NCBI GenBank assembly: GCA_027922465.2
Contig: BQMF02000343.1
Location: 310,001-374,000, forward strand
Reading direction: 5' to 3'
DNA length: 64,000 bases
Source of the DNA: Turritopsis dohrnii
Taxonomy: Eukaryota; Cnidaria; Hydrozoa; Anthoathecata; Oceaniidae
The notes under the pieces are model-generated. The model saw only the letters and a program-made list of their open reading frames with translations. It was not told the origin of the DNA and ran no database searches. Numbering within the stretch: position 1 is the first letter of the stretch; each line of letters starts with the position of its first letter. This document shows, one piece after another, positions 1 through 13,300 of this stretch. A program made the translations under genes and the position numbers.

Positions 1-918
1 TGAGCCCATAATAAAACATGATTTCAGCTCATTTATGTTAGCTTAAAATCACTCAAGCGTATGATTTCATGAGAAAAAAACTTCTCTTGAATTACTCACT
101 ATTCAACATGATAGCTTAGAATCACTCAAGCGTTTTAAAATTACTCAATCATTATTAAAACATAATTACAACTCATTCAATTTCCGCGCCTTAGTGAAGG
201 AAATTGTTTGATTTAGACATTCTGTCTATCAATCTCCGTAACAGTTTTTTGCCGTTTTTGGAAAGCCCGTTCGGATTTCGGATTGTTTGTTTATTCAGAA
301 TAGTTAATGACAGACCCAAAACTCTATGCAAAATGTAATACAAAAAGGCCACTGTCAATATTAATTCATAAAAATAATAAGCTTTTTATACTTTTGAAAT
401 ACTTTTAGAAGTTATTTTAGCCGTTTTATATTTAAAACTTCCCAATTCAATTATCTTTAAAATTTCTTTAAAAAGTCAGTAAAATATGCACACCAAACAC
501 GTGAATCGTTCTCGAACCGTTTGGTTTATGTTTTGAGGAAATTGTAGAATTAGAAGAAGCTTTGAAGAAGAATTTTAAGACTTTATCTACTATTGCAATC
601 GAAATATAATCATAAGAACATTCCTTATGGAGGGAATATTGATGTTTAGCTGACTCTGGGAAAACTTCTTGAAAAAGAAGGTGAAGGTTTGATAGTAAAT
701 GAAACTTTGCTGTGAAAAAAACTTTCAATATCGCAGCAGAAAAGTATTAAAGTATCAAAACATTACTGGTGAATACGTCTTATCAATAAATGCATGAAAC
801 ATGTTCATTTCATTTAATAAATATTACACCGAAAGTTGAAGATATTTACAAAAACAAACAAATAAAATTGTCATAATAGCAGCACAAATCACCAGTGAAT
901 GAATTGACCTAGGACACA
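1..918. other. intergenic or intronic DNA, no gene seen
   Basis: AT-rich sequence with no coding signal on either strand; the open frames here are short and of random composition. The first ~180 bases repeat short phrases of the type AAAATCACTCAAGCG and ACTCAATC, and similar phrases recur at about 2093-2125 just beyond the polymerase relic. They may be remnants of that element's ends, but no convincing terminal repeat could be traced. Confidence 0.5.
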
Positions 919-1335
919 ATACCTTAAGGGGATTTTTTTTTGCGTGGATTAAGTTTTGCAACTTTTGCGAATTTTGGGCAATTTCGCAAAAATAAATCAA
1001 GACATGAACGATTGGCGAAAACAAATCCACGGAAAATTTCATGATTTTATTTGCTCATTCTTTGGCTTTGCGTACCTTTCATATATTAACTATTTCCTTG
1101 TACTTATCGAGCACCCATTGATTTTGCAATGTGGCAGGCATGGAAATGGTGATTTTTGCTGCTACTTCTAAGCTATATTAGAAAGTACACACATTGCACT
1201 TTGTGCCCATTCACAAATATAAATCCATACATTTGCCTTGAGAAGCTCTGACTCGAAAAAATTAATCCATGCAAAACGCTCTCAAACCTTCGCTCGCAAA
1301 AATCAGTCCACGCAAAAAATATCCCCTTAAGGTAT
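919..1335. mobile_element. MITE with ATACCTTAAGGGGAT terminal inverted repeats
   Basis: The left end reads ATACCTTAAGGGGAT followed by TTTTTTGCGTGGA, and the right end is its near-perfect inverse (TCCACGCAAAAAATATCCCC, then TTAAGGTAT). The interior is AT-rich and non-coding. A diverged relative with the same CCTTAAGG-type ends lies at 62974-63348. No superfamily is assigned because no clear target duplication is visible. Confidence 0.6.
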
Positions 1336-1416
1336 ATCATGTTCGGAAAGAACATTTTCATACAGATCCTAACAAAGTTTTATTGTGTCATACTCCATAG
1401 AAGTCGTAATATGCAG

Positions 1417-1582
1417 AAGGTGGTGGATCTAGAGTGTAGTCGCAACTTGTGGAGAAGCGCATTAACATAAGTTGTGAATTCAGTTCATATTATCAATGGG
1501 ATTATTTGAACCTTTTTCTTTCATATTTGAATTGCTAACACTCTCCTACACAAGTTGCGACTTACCTCTGGATCCGCCACTG
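1417..1582. mobile_element. short foldback MITE, hAT-like termini
   Basis: About 38-bp imperfect inverted arms flank a ~90-bp AT-rich loop. The left arm carries GGTGGATCTAGAGTG and AGTCGCAACTTGTG; the right arm carries CACAAGTTGCGACT and CTGGATCCGCCACTG. Ends of the CAGTGGCGGATCC type are common in hAT-derived MITEs of animals. No 8-bp target duplication was found, so the hAT assignment is tentative. Confidence 0.5.
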
Positions 1583-2131
1583 GCAGGTTTAGTAGAAATA
1601 GATTTTCATATTGTATGTTATGTTGATTTAAGTTTTGTATATAATTTTTATCTTCTTGTAATGCTGTTAAATGTCATGGATTAAAATCTTTGAAATGCCC
1701 AAGTTTCTCCTGCTCCTATTAATGCAAGTTATGAACAATTTCATGTAATGTTTACTTAAATATATTACAAAATTCAAATTTCTGGCAAAATTTGGAAGGT
1801 GTGCACAAAGAACAATTGGAAGGTCCTGATATTAAAGTTGGCAGTTACTTGCAGATTTTTCCCTGATTTTCAAATGATTAGGGTTCACTTCTATCGAATA
1901 TCATTTTATTCTTCATGTGAACCATAAGTCATATTTTGGGAATTGTGATAGACCTGTTCTCACTTAAGCAACAAGAACAGAATGCATAGTCATTCAGATA
2001 TCTTGAAAATTAGCCTAAAGCTAATTTCCTCTAGGCCTGCTGCGGGAATCGTTCAAGCCCTGAGGCTTCTAGTTTATATTAACCGATGTTGTTTTAAAAT
2101 CACTCAATCGTTTTAAAAACATGTAATTTTT
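1583..2131. other. non-coding, nothing recognised
   Basis: AT-rich DNA between the small MITE and the polymerase relic. No coding frame, RNA gene or clear repeat could be supported. Confidence 0.5.
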
Positions 2132-5100
2132 TTAGGATGGTAGCGGTTGTGTATGAATACGGTCCTCCTCGACCCAACGCTTGTCATAAAAGGCGGATAA
2201 ACCTAGCTTGTTTTGTTCATAGTTCACTATGCCTTGTTCGTGGACTTGAAAGCCTCTATTTTGCGTGGTGTCTAGCTCCTCTTTTAAAGTTTTCATGTAG
2301 TGTTTACATGTGAGTTTGTTCTGCTTTTTCGACATGCCTTTACACGAGTACTTGCTAGCTTTTTTTCCTTCCCCAAAATAACATTTAGCTGTCAGAGCAA
2401 CCATTCGATAGCCTATAAATTCTGGTTTGAAAAGACCTCCTGTTCGACTAGAATACTCGTCGGTTACCAGCCCGTTTTTTACGTTGTTTTTGTACTCACC
2501 GAGTAACTCTGGTCTCACGACATCCTCCAAATTCTCTCCAGATATCGCAAAATAGGCACTGTCGGTATCCATGTAAATGTACTCGAAATCACGATTATCT
2601 ACGTACGTCCAAGAAATCGTAGTAAAATTCTAGCATACGAAGCTTTGCTAGCTAGTAAACTGCGATGCCACACTGATACGCTCTACTGATGGTTGCCTTG
2701 TGCTTACACTTGCAAATCTCAAACGCATTGCCTATCTCCTCAAGATCCTCGAAGAACGGGGATCGCATCGCTTCATCAACTTTCTTTTCATCTCTCGTGA
2801 ACGTCGTGTTGCAGTGCCTACTTACGTTCTCGATCATTTTTCCATAGAATGAATTGGCTTCGAGTTTTGCTGTATCTCCAGTAATTCGTCTGTCAGCATC
2901 TTTATCAGCTTCTCGTCGTGCGTCTGCAACTTCCTGCGGGAACCAAGCAAAGGGTTTACCACGCTTATACCGGATGAAGCTGTGGAATGCTGTGACTTCC
3001 AACCCAGGTACCAATTCAGCAACGGAGTATACAGCAAGATCTTCTTTGCTTTCATCACTCCACAAAGTTTACATGTATCTCAAATGCGCTTGCGACCTGT
3101 AGTCTTCATGTATTCGTGCATATACTCCGGGATTTGTCTGTCTTCTATCTTTTGCACCACAAAAAGCGGAGACATCTCACTAAATGTCTCATACAACTCC
3201 GCCGTTACCTCGATATCCACTTGTGCAAACCCGAAGAACAACCCATTTTGTACATTAAACTTAAACACCTTGAGGTTATTCTCATCTGTAGGATTGTTGA
3301 TCTCAATTACCTTTTCTTTACCACATCGAAAGTCGTACTCCAATGTACTAGGATAGAACATATTCGCATCAAGACCCAAGACTGTCTTGCACAGCTTTGC
3401 GTTCTCATGTTTATGCGATCTTATCCTGGTCACGTCTCGCTCATGATACCTGCAAAACACAATGGCGGGACCACCTACCATACCTGTTTGCAACAGCTCA
3501 TACGCTCGATTCTTCGTGCATTCTTCACAGACTTCTCGCACTTCTTTACAAGCGCCACAGCACTTTTTGTAACAACTGTCTGCACATTTGTGTTTACAAG
3601 GCTCCCCAGGTGCGTACAGCTCTATTTTCGGGTTTAAACTCTGCGACTTGTTCAATACGTACCGCATCGAAAAACCTACTGACAGCATCCTTCAAGATGT
3701 CTATTTCATCATCGTAGTATTGTTGTCTCGTTTTATCCACTGCTTCGACAAGTGGCTTTAAATCCGCCAGGTTGTACTCGCGCAACCAATCCATCATCGT
3801 AACACATCCACGCTTGTAGAACTCCCTACGAAATTCCTTATACTCTTTGAGAGATAAATTATTTCTTTCGCTAAGACTGCTGTAAAAAGCCTCGAAGTTT
3901 GTAGGCCCTACCTGACTAAGTTTCTCATAGCTTTTCAGCCACTTGTAAGGGAAAACTAGCTTCTTCAGCTTGCATTCTAGAGACTTGCACTATTTTTCGT
4001 AACTTAGGTGTGGAACGAGAAAGTTTTTGATGTCGAGAAATTTGAACTTCTTTGTGGTCAAGTACATGTAGTTATTATCCTTCTTCGCCACCAAGATCGA
4101 CTTGTCTTCGATCTTTGCGACTTCTTCGACAAAATACCGCTTGATCAAGTTGAGATCGTATTTACCACTGTTGAAGCCAATGACTGCAACTTGGTTGATC
4201 CATTCATCCCACTTATCTTGCGTCGTTTTCGGGAGCATATCAAAATCTTCGGGTCTCGGATACATTCTCTCTACCTCAGCTACAATGAGGGCTTGCCTCC
4301 TTTCCAGCTCTGTCACAAAACGCGCAATCAATACCTGGGGATCTTCATGCACAAGAAACGTCGCCGGTTCTGTATTCAAACTATCGTGAATCGCAACACT
4401 AACTGGTATGTGTCTCGAAGAGTACTTCAGATCATCTGTTTGCTGCTGGTTTAAGCCTGCCAATAGAGCTTCAAAGTCAAACACTATGTAGTGAGGATAT
4501 GGTGTAAATGCTTTTTTGAAGTACTGGTTGACCTTTGTGGATTCTCGCATTCCCATACTGACACGAGGTTGTATCTAAGCTCTCTTATGCGTGTTTCTTT
4601 GGCTTTTGTTTGCTCGTACCGATGTGGGCTTCCACCACCTTGACAGGGTCAGCCATGCCAATTACAACCGTTGTACTCGTAGACCGTTATGTTGATAGGC
4701 TCGTAACCATCCACCTTCCATTTTTCTTGACCTCCATCTCGTATTACACGTTCTCCACTATGCCGACAGAGTGGGTGATGTATGTGTGTCCCCGTCTCAT
4801 GCGACATGTACTCTATCCACTTACACGCATCAAAGCTAAAGCCACCTTTATTGTAAAACACTAGCTCTGACTTGCTTGGTAATCGTGTCACTTTCTCACC
4901 TTTGCAGATGATCTTCGTTTTTGCTCACTCGCACTCTTCTTCCTTGTGTCGGGTGAGACATTTGTAAACACCTGTTTGCAAGCTTCGCATTCCCAGCTTT
5001 TGGTGAGAACATCCAAATCCTTGATGTAGAAGCAATGTCCATGTAGCATTCCTAGATTGATGGTATCTAGTCCTTGCTTGTGTTGCTTCTGACTATACAC

Positions 5101-6100
5101 GAGTCTCCAAGGTGCCTTTTCAGCGTTTGCCTTTGGTTTATACAGTCTAAGTTTTAGATTGAAATGCTTCGCAATGCCTTCGATGTCCATCAGCTTTGTT
5201 GCGCGCACATCATTTCGCTTTAGCTTCGGTTGCTCATAGTAGTCTCTAGCCAATCTGAGGGCTTCTTTCAATAGCTTTTCTGTACCTTGTTCTTTCTCCC
5301 GTCTCGTGTAGATTGCTGAGCATTGTCACATGCACAAGTTGTCGGTTCTTTCGTCTTAACTGTCTACTGCGAAGATGCAACGTTTCTTTCGTAACCAATC
5401 TGGTAATAGTCCACAGTCTAACAATGGCTCTCTAGTAGCTATGATTTTGATCTGCACATGGTCGAACACAACCTTCCCTTCATACGCTCTCAATAGTCCT
5501 CTCCTCTGGCAAGTAAGCGTTGCTCCAAAATTCATAATCACCAAGATCAAGACGTTGGTTCTCACATCGCTCTGCTAAGCTTGTAAGTGAAATTTTAGAT
5601 CCTTTCGTTTTTGGATAGGGCCTAACACCACCATCACCATCATATATATCGCAGATAAAACTGTAGACGATCTTGACTCTCATGTCTATATGCCGCGTGA
5701 TTTTCCGCATAATAGCATCTGCCAAGGGTCGGTTAAGATTTTTGGTAAACCACCATGTCTTGACCCGATTTCCATATTCTAACACTCGTGTGTCGTGCTC
5801 GTCAAAGAGTTCCTGAACATCTTCGAGTGCAGCGTCGCCATCCGGCTGATCCTGAGAAGTGGGAAACAGATGCTTGATATCTTGCACGCTCGCCTCCTCT
5901 TCTCTCATAGCTTAGCGTTCAACAGCCGAAATCAATGGCGACTGTCCATAGCCTAGTCTCTCCTTCATCTGATTATATAAAGAAGTAACAGACTCGCGAA
6001 TATTCTGCAATCGATCTGCGAGTGCATCACGAGTTGCTGTTGCAGGCGCTGAAATAGCGTTGTATAATTTAGATACTGAATTTCTGAAATAACTCAACAT
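2132..6100 (-). pseudogene. protein-primed family B DNA polymerase of a Polinton/adintovirus-like element, decayed
   Basis: Successive minus-strand frames carry, in order: a short N-terminal region beginning MLSYFRNSVSKLYN (start about 6100); a long N-terminal part; a CxxC segment followed by VDGYEP and VYEYNGCNWHG (about 4650-4900), a nuclease-like motif typical of these proteins; a 3'-5' exonuclease with FDFEAL and GFNSGKYDLN (about 4120-4500); a Cys-rich linker; polymerase motif A LDANMFYPS (about 3350); motif B KLEANSFYGK (about 2850); and motif C MDTDS (about 2570). It is broken by in-frame stops near 5912, 4649 and 3990 and by frame changes near 5500, 4890, 3680, 3070 and 2600, so it cannot make a polymerase. 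The family copies linear elements from a terminal protein. No integrase, capsid, packaging ATPase or protease gene was found beside it. It probably lies within an intron of the ABC transporter gene. Confidence 0.9.
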
Positions 6101-6127
6101 TGGAAATTTTTTATGAGAGAACAAAAC

Positions 6128-6152
6128 TGAGTCAGGGGATTTCCCTGACTCA
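6128..6152. repeat. perfect 10-bp stem-loop upstream of the polymerase relic
   Basis: TGAGTCAGGG, a 5-base GATTT loop, then CCCTGACTCA. It sits 27 bases upstream of the likely polymerase start at 6100 on the minus strand. It may be a transcript hairpin or a leftover of the element, but its function is unknown. Confidence 0.6.
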
Positions 6153-7772
6153 TTTTGAGGACCTTTGGTTTTAGGGACTTTCGAGGAGGACCTTCGATTT
6201 TAGGGCAATTCAAACTGCTGACGTCAGCATCAATTTTCTGGTCTGCAAAATTCGAGCGTGTATTTTACAGACCGAAATAGAAAAAAGCGAGAGTCGCTGC
6301 GGAGGCAGTCGAAAGCGATGGTTACTGCATATATTAAAAAAAAAGTGTATATATTTCCTCCCTACTCTAGCTCTATTTGAGAAGTAATACTTACTTTTTC
6401 AGGTTGGTTACTGGTAACTCCTTGATAGTTTAAACGTCTTTCTGTGCAGAAGCTCTGCGTTTACGGCGCTTATATAGTCTTCGTTATAGTCTACGTCAGT
6501 TGATGCGTGAGCTTTCTCTCAAAATTTGTAATATTTCTTTGAAACTTCATCTTGCTTGCCTATCTTAACATATTGAATTTTAAAAGGCACATTTGTATCA
6601 CTTTTATCCAAGTAGTTTCCAATTACGAACATTTCCAAGTTCTTTCTAGAATTAAATTTCACTAATACAGCAGCACCATCTGGACACAACTCACTGTTCC
6701 ATCCAATGTTGGGCAAACGTACAATGTTGGGCAAAAATGCACGACGTGTAATGTTGGACTGAAATGATGTTCGCCTGGTGTTTTGTTGTGGAAGTGGAAT
6801 AAGCGAGACCAATAATAGACTAATAAAGGGAATCCTCCCCTTCTTTTGGCTGGTAACGATGATGATCCGATCAGATTATTTACATTTCCTAGAGGTTGTT
6901 TTGAGTAGAGGTTGTTTCTGATTTATGGAGAACATTGCGCGTATCACAACATTGTGTGGGACAACCCTTCTATGATAAGAAGAAATCCGTCACAATCAAG
7001 TGGTAAATTTTTGTCTATTAGTGCACCACAAACACTATTTCCACACAAAAAACCATATTTGTTTTCTAAAAAATTAACAGAAACTGTTGAATCAACAATG
7101 GATACTTCACGAGGGAGTTCAGAAAACATCAAATAGGTTAATTTATTTAAATTCCTATAGATTTTGCTTCCATTGTCTAAGTTAAAATCAAGATCAAAGG
7201 AGTCTCAATGGCCTGGGTTTTTAAATAATGCAAAAGCAAGTGAACATAATGAGCAGCAAGTGCATTGCTTTCCTGCAATTTCCCCAAATTTGCCATTTTC
7301 CTGACGAAAAGAACCAGGGGTACTATTGGCTTGGCTTTATCTCTGGGCTATCTATCTGACCTAGCACTATTATACTTCGTTTCAATCTTTCTTTCTTCTG
7401 GATGAAAGTGTTTTTACTCTAATAAAACAAAAAGGGGAACCTTTAGAAAAATTGTTGTGAACTTTCAATCCAAAATGTGTTTACGACGAAAGATAACTCT
7501 AGAATAATGAAATTTTGTAGTATGGAGAGCATAGACCTCTACTATCTCTCTAATATCAACAGTAGCTACATCTGTTACAGTTTGTGTGTTTGAAATCATA
7601 GAAATAATACGGCCATGCATCCCAAATGGTATTTCTGTTATCTTTTTCAAAAGTAAAAAGGAGAAAGAATTTATATTTTTCAACCTCTTGTATTCTCGCG
7701 CCAATACGTATGAATCTCCATAATATAGAGCCACAATAAAATTGTAAACTTCACGGAGACAGAAAAAACGCG
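6153..7772. other. unassigned region with two uncharacterised minus-strand frames
   Basis: Two minus-strand open frames, 6519-6812 (97 codons, no ATG needed upstream) and 6944-7132 (62 codons), have protein-like composition but match no family I recognise. The first contains a duplicated short phrase in its DNA (ACAATGTTGGGCAAA and relatives, 6700-6765). They do not match the missing second half of the ABC transporter. They could be other genes or decayed exons of the neighbouring element. Confidence 0.3.
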
Positions 7773-7818
7773 AAGGTGTTTTAATACGGTATTTTTGCTT
7801 CGCTGCTATACCATAATA
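7773..7818. repeat. terminal fragment of interspersed repeat family C
   Basis: GGTGTTTTAATACGGTAT followed by a TTCGCTGCTA-CCATAATAA phrase matches the right-hand end of the longer family C copies at about 24190-24235 and 51830-51875. Confidence 0.5.
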
Positions 7819-7840
7819 AAAAAATACCAGTTTATCATAC

Positions 7841-10288
7841 CTTCATGAATTCACTCATAATTATCGCAAAAACAACTGGCAGTCCTCCTGTGATGGCACT
7901 AAAAATTCCACCGCCACAAAGATACACCCATTCAGGGGTGTTTAGTTGTAGAATTCGTAAATATGAAACTTCTTGTGGTGTTTCCACCAGATCTTTTCTA
8001 CTTTTGAAATCTTTCACCTGGAAATATGTTTGTTTATGTCAGTGAGAATATTGAATTTAAATTTAACGCAGGTGCTTCAAAATGAATGGAAAGTGAACCT
8101 TCTCTTCCGAACGAAGTTGATCTTTAAGCAATGGTTCAATTTTTCTTTCTTCATCTTCAAATCTTTTCTCAATTTCTACGGCATTGGTCACGGACTCTAA
8201 AATAATGGTATGGTAACCGACAATAACTTTTATCTATTCCTTTCTAATTATCTTCTGTATCACAATTAAGACGAATCATATGTAATACAGAATTTGCATT
8301 GGCCATCGATAATTGTAATTTACTGGAAAATATGAAAAGAGTTTCTTTCGTACAACCTGAATACTCTTGAGAAGGTAATTGTAGCAATATATTTGTTCTC
8401 GTACAACAGAAATCCCACACATTTCAATTTATTAACACCCCTCCCATTTATGAAATATTCTTGAAGTGTCGACCAACCCCCCACTCCCTCCGGCACCCCT
8501 ACAATTAGCTTGTAAGAGTACATCAAAATCACTAATAGCATGATTTTCTGCACATTAGCCCTACAAGTTTCCAGCTATATAGACATGATTTTTAACTTTT
8601 CTCAAATGTCAGAAATTTCTGTCCTCAACCTCACTTCTTGATACCGTAACTTTACTGACATGATACCCTACCTGGATGTATTTTTTTGTTTATGTCTTCA
8701 TCAACGAGAACTTGCGTATGTACGAGTTGATGATACACTTCACCTAAGGCCATAAGCTCATTATGTGTTCCAATTTCAGATATTTCCCCATCTTTCATTA
8801 CCACTATCACGTCAGCATTGCGAATAGTTGAAAGGCGATGAGCGACAATAATGGTGGTACGCCCTTCGCTTGCCTGAAATGTTTTTACGATAAAAACTTG
8901 ACAGATGAAACTTGCTTAAGAAAATTCATTAAGAATATAAAAATCTTTGCACCTGCTGTAAAGATGATTGTACGATTCTTTCACTACCAGTATCAAGTGC
9001 TGATGTTGCTTCGTCAAAAATTAATATTTTGGGATTCCTTATTAACGCTCTAGCAATGGCAATCCGTTGTTTTTGTCCACCTGAAAGTTTTACCCCACCT
9101 TCACCAGTACACGTATTGTAACCCTATAGAGAATGTATGATTTTAATTGTGTTATTGATCTAAAACAATACAATATAAACCAGTTGCTCATACCTCAGGC
9201 AATGACATTATAAAGTCATGAGCATTAGAAAGTTTCGCCACCTTTTCAACCTCTTCATTAGAAACATCTAAAGTGGCACCAAGTTTAATATTTTCTGCAA
9301 TAGAAATATCAAAAAGTACTGGCTCTTGACTAACAACACCAATGTTAGATCGAAACCATTTGACGTTCAGCTCTTTCAGATCAATATTATCCAATTTGAC
9401 CTGTTAAAAGATCAATTGAAAATGTTGTGCGTTTCTTTGAGATTTTATTCATTAAAAGAAACAACTTAGATGTTAGTTTGTGACTGTAAACATTACATAC
9501 TGATCCTTGTTGAGTATCGTACAACCTTTGAATCAACTTTATGACTGTGCTTTTGCCGCAACCAGATTTTCCAACCAAAGCAACAGTTGACGCTGGATTT
9601 ATTTGTAAATTGAAACTCTTAAGAGCCTAAAATATTTTTGAATTAGTTTTATTGCTGAAAATAGCTGTCTCTAACAAAGAACCTGAGGACAACATCTTGA
9701 ATGAAGAAATGAATTTATTTGCTAACTCTGACCTTGATTTGTGGTCTTGATGGATAGCAGAAATTTACATTATTCAGTTGAATCAAACCATTTACATTTG
9801 GAATTGTTTTTCCTTTTTCTGATAGACTGTTAATAACAGGATTCTGGAAACACAAAAACGTTGAATGCGAAGATGAAACAATGTAACGTTATTTCATATT
9901 TTTCAATAAAACATCATTAATCGTAATATCGTAATATTCAGTTTAAAAAAGCCTTTCGCTTTCTTCCCTTTATTTGTACCAGACAAATCATTTAAATAGC
10001 GGTGCTTCAAATGTGTCGATCTTGAATGTTTCAGGCATTTACTCTGTTATAATCTGGCAAAAGTGATCATTGATTTCTAATGTCGATGTATTTTTATATA
10101 ATGTGACGAAAGGTGAATTTATGAAATTGCTTAGACTTATTTTCGATAGAAGTCTTTTTCCTAAAGCATATTAAACTATTTGATGTTGTCTGATATATCA
10201 ACGAAAATTACGAGATAATAATTATTAATAACCCTCATTAATAACAGTACCTTAAGGAACTGAAGAGGCTATCCTGGGTAAACATTCG

Positions 10289-10327
<39 letters not shown>

Positions 10328-13300
10328 ATAGAGACGAAGTTGCACGATTATTACCCTGTCACAGATACCATATATGTAGGATGCTGCAGCTCGAGCTACT
10401 GCAATCATCTGGAAATTTGGAAGAACTTGACTCAGTTGAAATGCACCAAACATTATATTCAGAAGGACGATCAAAAAACTTCCAACTGTGATTTCGTCAT
10501 TTGCAATCATACGTGAACCGTACCTAGAGTACAGAAATATTTCAAGAAGAATTCACCAGAGCAGATAATCGACATCCCACACCTGACTGAGTCATGCCAG
10601 TGGCTATAACTGTTTGAATTAATCCACACACTTTTAGTTTTGACGTTTTTAGCGATTTTGACGTTTTTAGCGATTCTTTTTGGTTGGAGTTTCAGTTCAC
10701 AAAGGGCTTCAATAAACGCTGAATCATGTACTTACCAATAACCAAGGGCATAACACAACCATATTGCTAAATGGAAGAGGCCAATAGCAATACTCAATGC
10801 TGCAACCTTTTTAACACCACCCTTTTGTGCAACGATAAGTTTGTCACAGTACCTAAAGACACATGTGCAGTATTAACATTACTGTCTGAAAAATAAAGCT
10901 GCGGAGTTAATGGGATTCATTATGTATTTTCACCTGATGATTTCATTTTGTTGTTCTCCGAACGCAGCAACAGTTCGAATAGAGCGGATCACTTCATTTG
11001 CAATAGACCCAGCATCAGCGTATGCAGCTTGTTCCATTGTTGAGAGTGTAGTTATAATTTTTCCAGTAATACTTCCACCAAGGACAATGGTAGGGATCAC
11101 AGCTGATAAGACAAGTGTCAGCTTCCAACTGAAGTAAAAGCTTATAACGAATCCGCCAAGGAAAGTGGTCAACGCTTGTATACTCATACCAACTTTATCA
11201 CCAATACCAGAGTGGATAGTGATTATATCACTTAAAAAATGAAATGGTTAAAGGATTTCCTCCACAAACTAAACTATTTCTTTTCATGTATCTAATATCA
11301 AACAAATGACGCTAAAAAGGTTATGAAGGTGTTGAATAAAACATAACCTACTCACTCAGACAGTCGCGAGGTCAAGCCACCTACTTCATTGACATCAAAC
11401 CAGCCGGCATCTTGTCTCAGAATGGATTTGAAAAATAGAGTGCGTATTCGCTGGACCTGTCTTGCAGCAGTGATAGACCACAATGTTGCTTGTAGGAAAG
11501 AAAAGACGAACATAAATATTGAGAGAACAACGTAATACAAAGCAAAAGTTTGCATATTATCAACAATGTTTGTCCCTGTGTTATTTTTCTGAAACTCCAC
11601 AAAGTCTTCCAGGAGCAGACCGAAAATGATGAAAGATACTGGGCTTCCAATGCCGTTAGCCAATGACATCATCAAAGCCAGTGCCATTATGCAACTATCT
11701 AGTTTATCTGCATAACGAAACTACGAAAGGAAGTCTCGATGTTAGAAAGTTCGTTGCAAAAATAAAATGGTTCGTAAACTCTGAGAATCACAAATGGATT
11801 CCTTAAACTGAAAATTTAAAACGAAATACTTACTAAAGTTGCAAAAGAAACGCTGTCTTTTGAGTTCTTCTCTTCGACATTTACGTTAACTTCATCTTCA
11901 TTCTTCTGTCTGCAGAAACAAAACAAACAGTAGTAAAAAGAAAATGAACAATAAACCAAGAGAGCGAATTGACTTTCGTGTGACGTTATTTTATATTTTA
12001 TTTATTTATTTATTTTATTTATTTCAAAACATATGTAATTAGGATAACCTCTTTGGAGGGAAAGCTGCTATCAATGAGGGCCCTGGATATAATATATACA
12101 AAAATAATAGTAAACAAAAAATTGTTTAAACTAGCCGCCAAGGCGGCGTCGCTCGCCGCCCATGTCCACCTGCTCTGTATCACTGTATCAATAAACGTCA
12201 AATTTCCTTATAAACGGCTCGTACAACCAGAAGCAGATTCGAAGTCACAACCTCTGGTAAAACCAATCTTTTATCAGTGTAACAATACACTCAAAACGTA
12301 TAGAGAGAAAACTTCAACTTTTTATTAACTTTTGTTTAAAAAAAGTTACGCGCTCTAACATGGGTGCTATCAAACGTAAGGGGGAAATGGATTCTCTTCT
12401 TATAAAGATCACACGGGAGGAGAGAAAAAAGGCACGTGCTAAATGAATCAAGTGAATAAAAAAAACGTTCGATCTGATATAAAATAAAATAGATTAAAAG
12501 AAATCGATTAAAGACAACTATTATGACAAAAGGAAAAAAAAAATATTTTGTTTTATGATATTTTTTTTTACCTATAGGTTTTTAAACATTTTCATTACTC
12601 GAAAAAAAAGTTCACCCGTCTCAGACAGTCAGGCAAGGATACGTTAGGATACACTGGCAAACCGAGATGCTACCACGTTCTGCCACGGCTGCTTTTTGTC
12701 CAAAATGTTTTATCAGTTAGTTTCTTTGTATTTAGTTGATGTATTGTTTTCAAAGCCAAGTCAACGTGGAATATAAAACTAACAAAATAATAAAAACGAA
12801 ACGTTATTCCTATTAGTTCATCAGCCAAAAAAAGTCACGTTCGATTGGGGTTGCAATGTATTTGCTTCGAACTCACGTCGCACACAAAAAAAGAAATAAT
12901 TTCGCTCACAACTCAATCTACCATTTTGCGTGACTTACAAACAAACAAACAAACAAACAAACAGACAGACAGAGAATCGGCTATTAATATATAGATATTA
13001 TAAAATATAAAATATACTACTAGCTGGTAAAGTAAAAGAAAGGAGAAAAGTAGAAGACTTCAAGGGTTTTTATAAAATAGATTGGTGTATATAAAACAGT
13101 ATTCCGATACAATCGTAGACAAGAAAAAAATTGTTGATAAGGAATTTTGAAAAATCTCAGCGACGAAGTATGATGAAGAATACTAAAATATCATGAAACG
13201 AAATAAAATCAAGGATAAAAGGTTTTTTCAGATGATTTGAATGAATTATAAGTTTTCCTTATTATATATTTCCCCATAGGGCGAAACATATGTTAAAACC

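Noticed and set aside
2834..3717. Plus-strand frames of 80-170 codons opposite the polymerase
   Set aside because: They are antisense shadows of the polymerase pseudogene; none has a recognisable domain.
7465..7734. 89-codon minus-strand frame next to ABCB exon 13 as the next transporter exon
   Set aside because: It lacks any similarity to the second transmembrane domain of ABCB proteins and has no suitable acceptor after 7841.
12053..12328. Plus-strand frame repeated at 16972-17223 (minus), apparently a conserved protein
   Set aside because: Both lie in the 3' half of Helitron family A copies; similarity is that of the repeat DNA, including its terminal hairpin.
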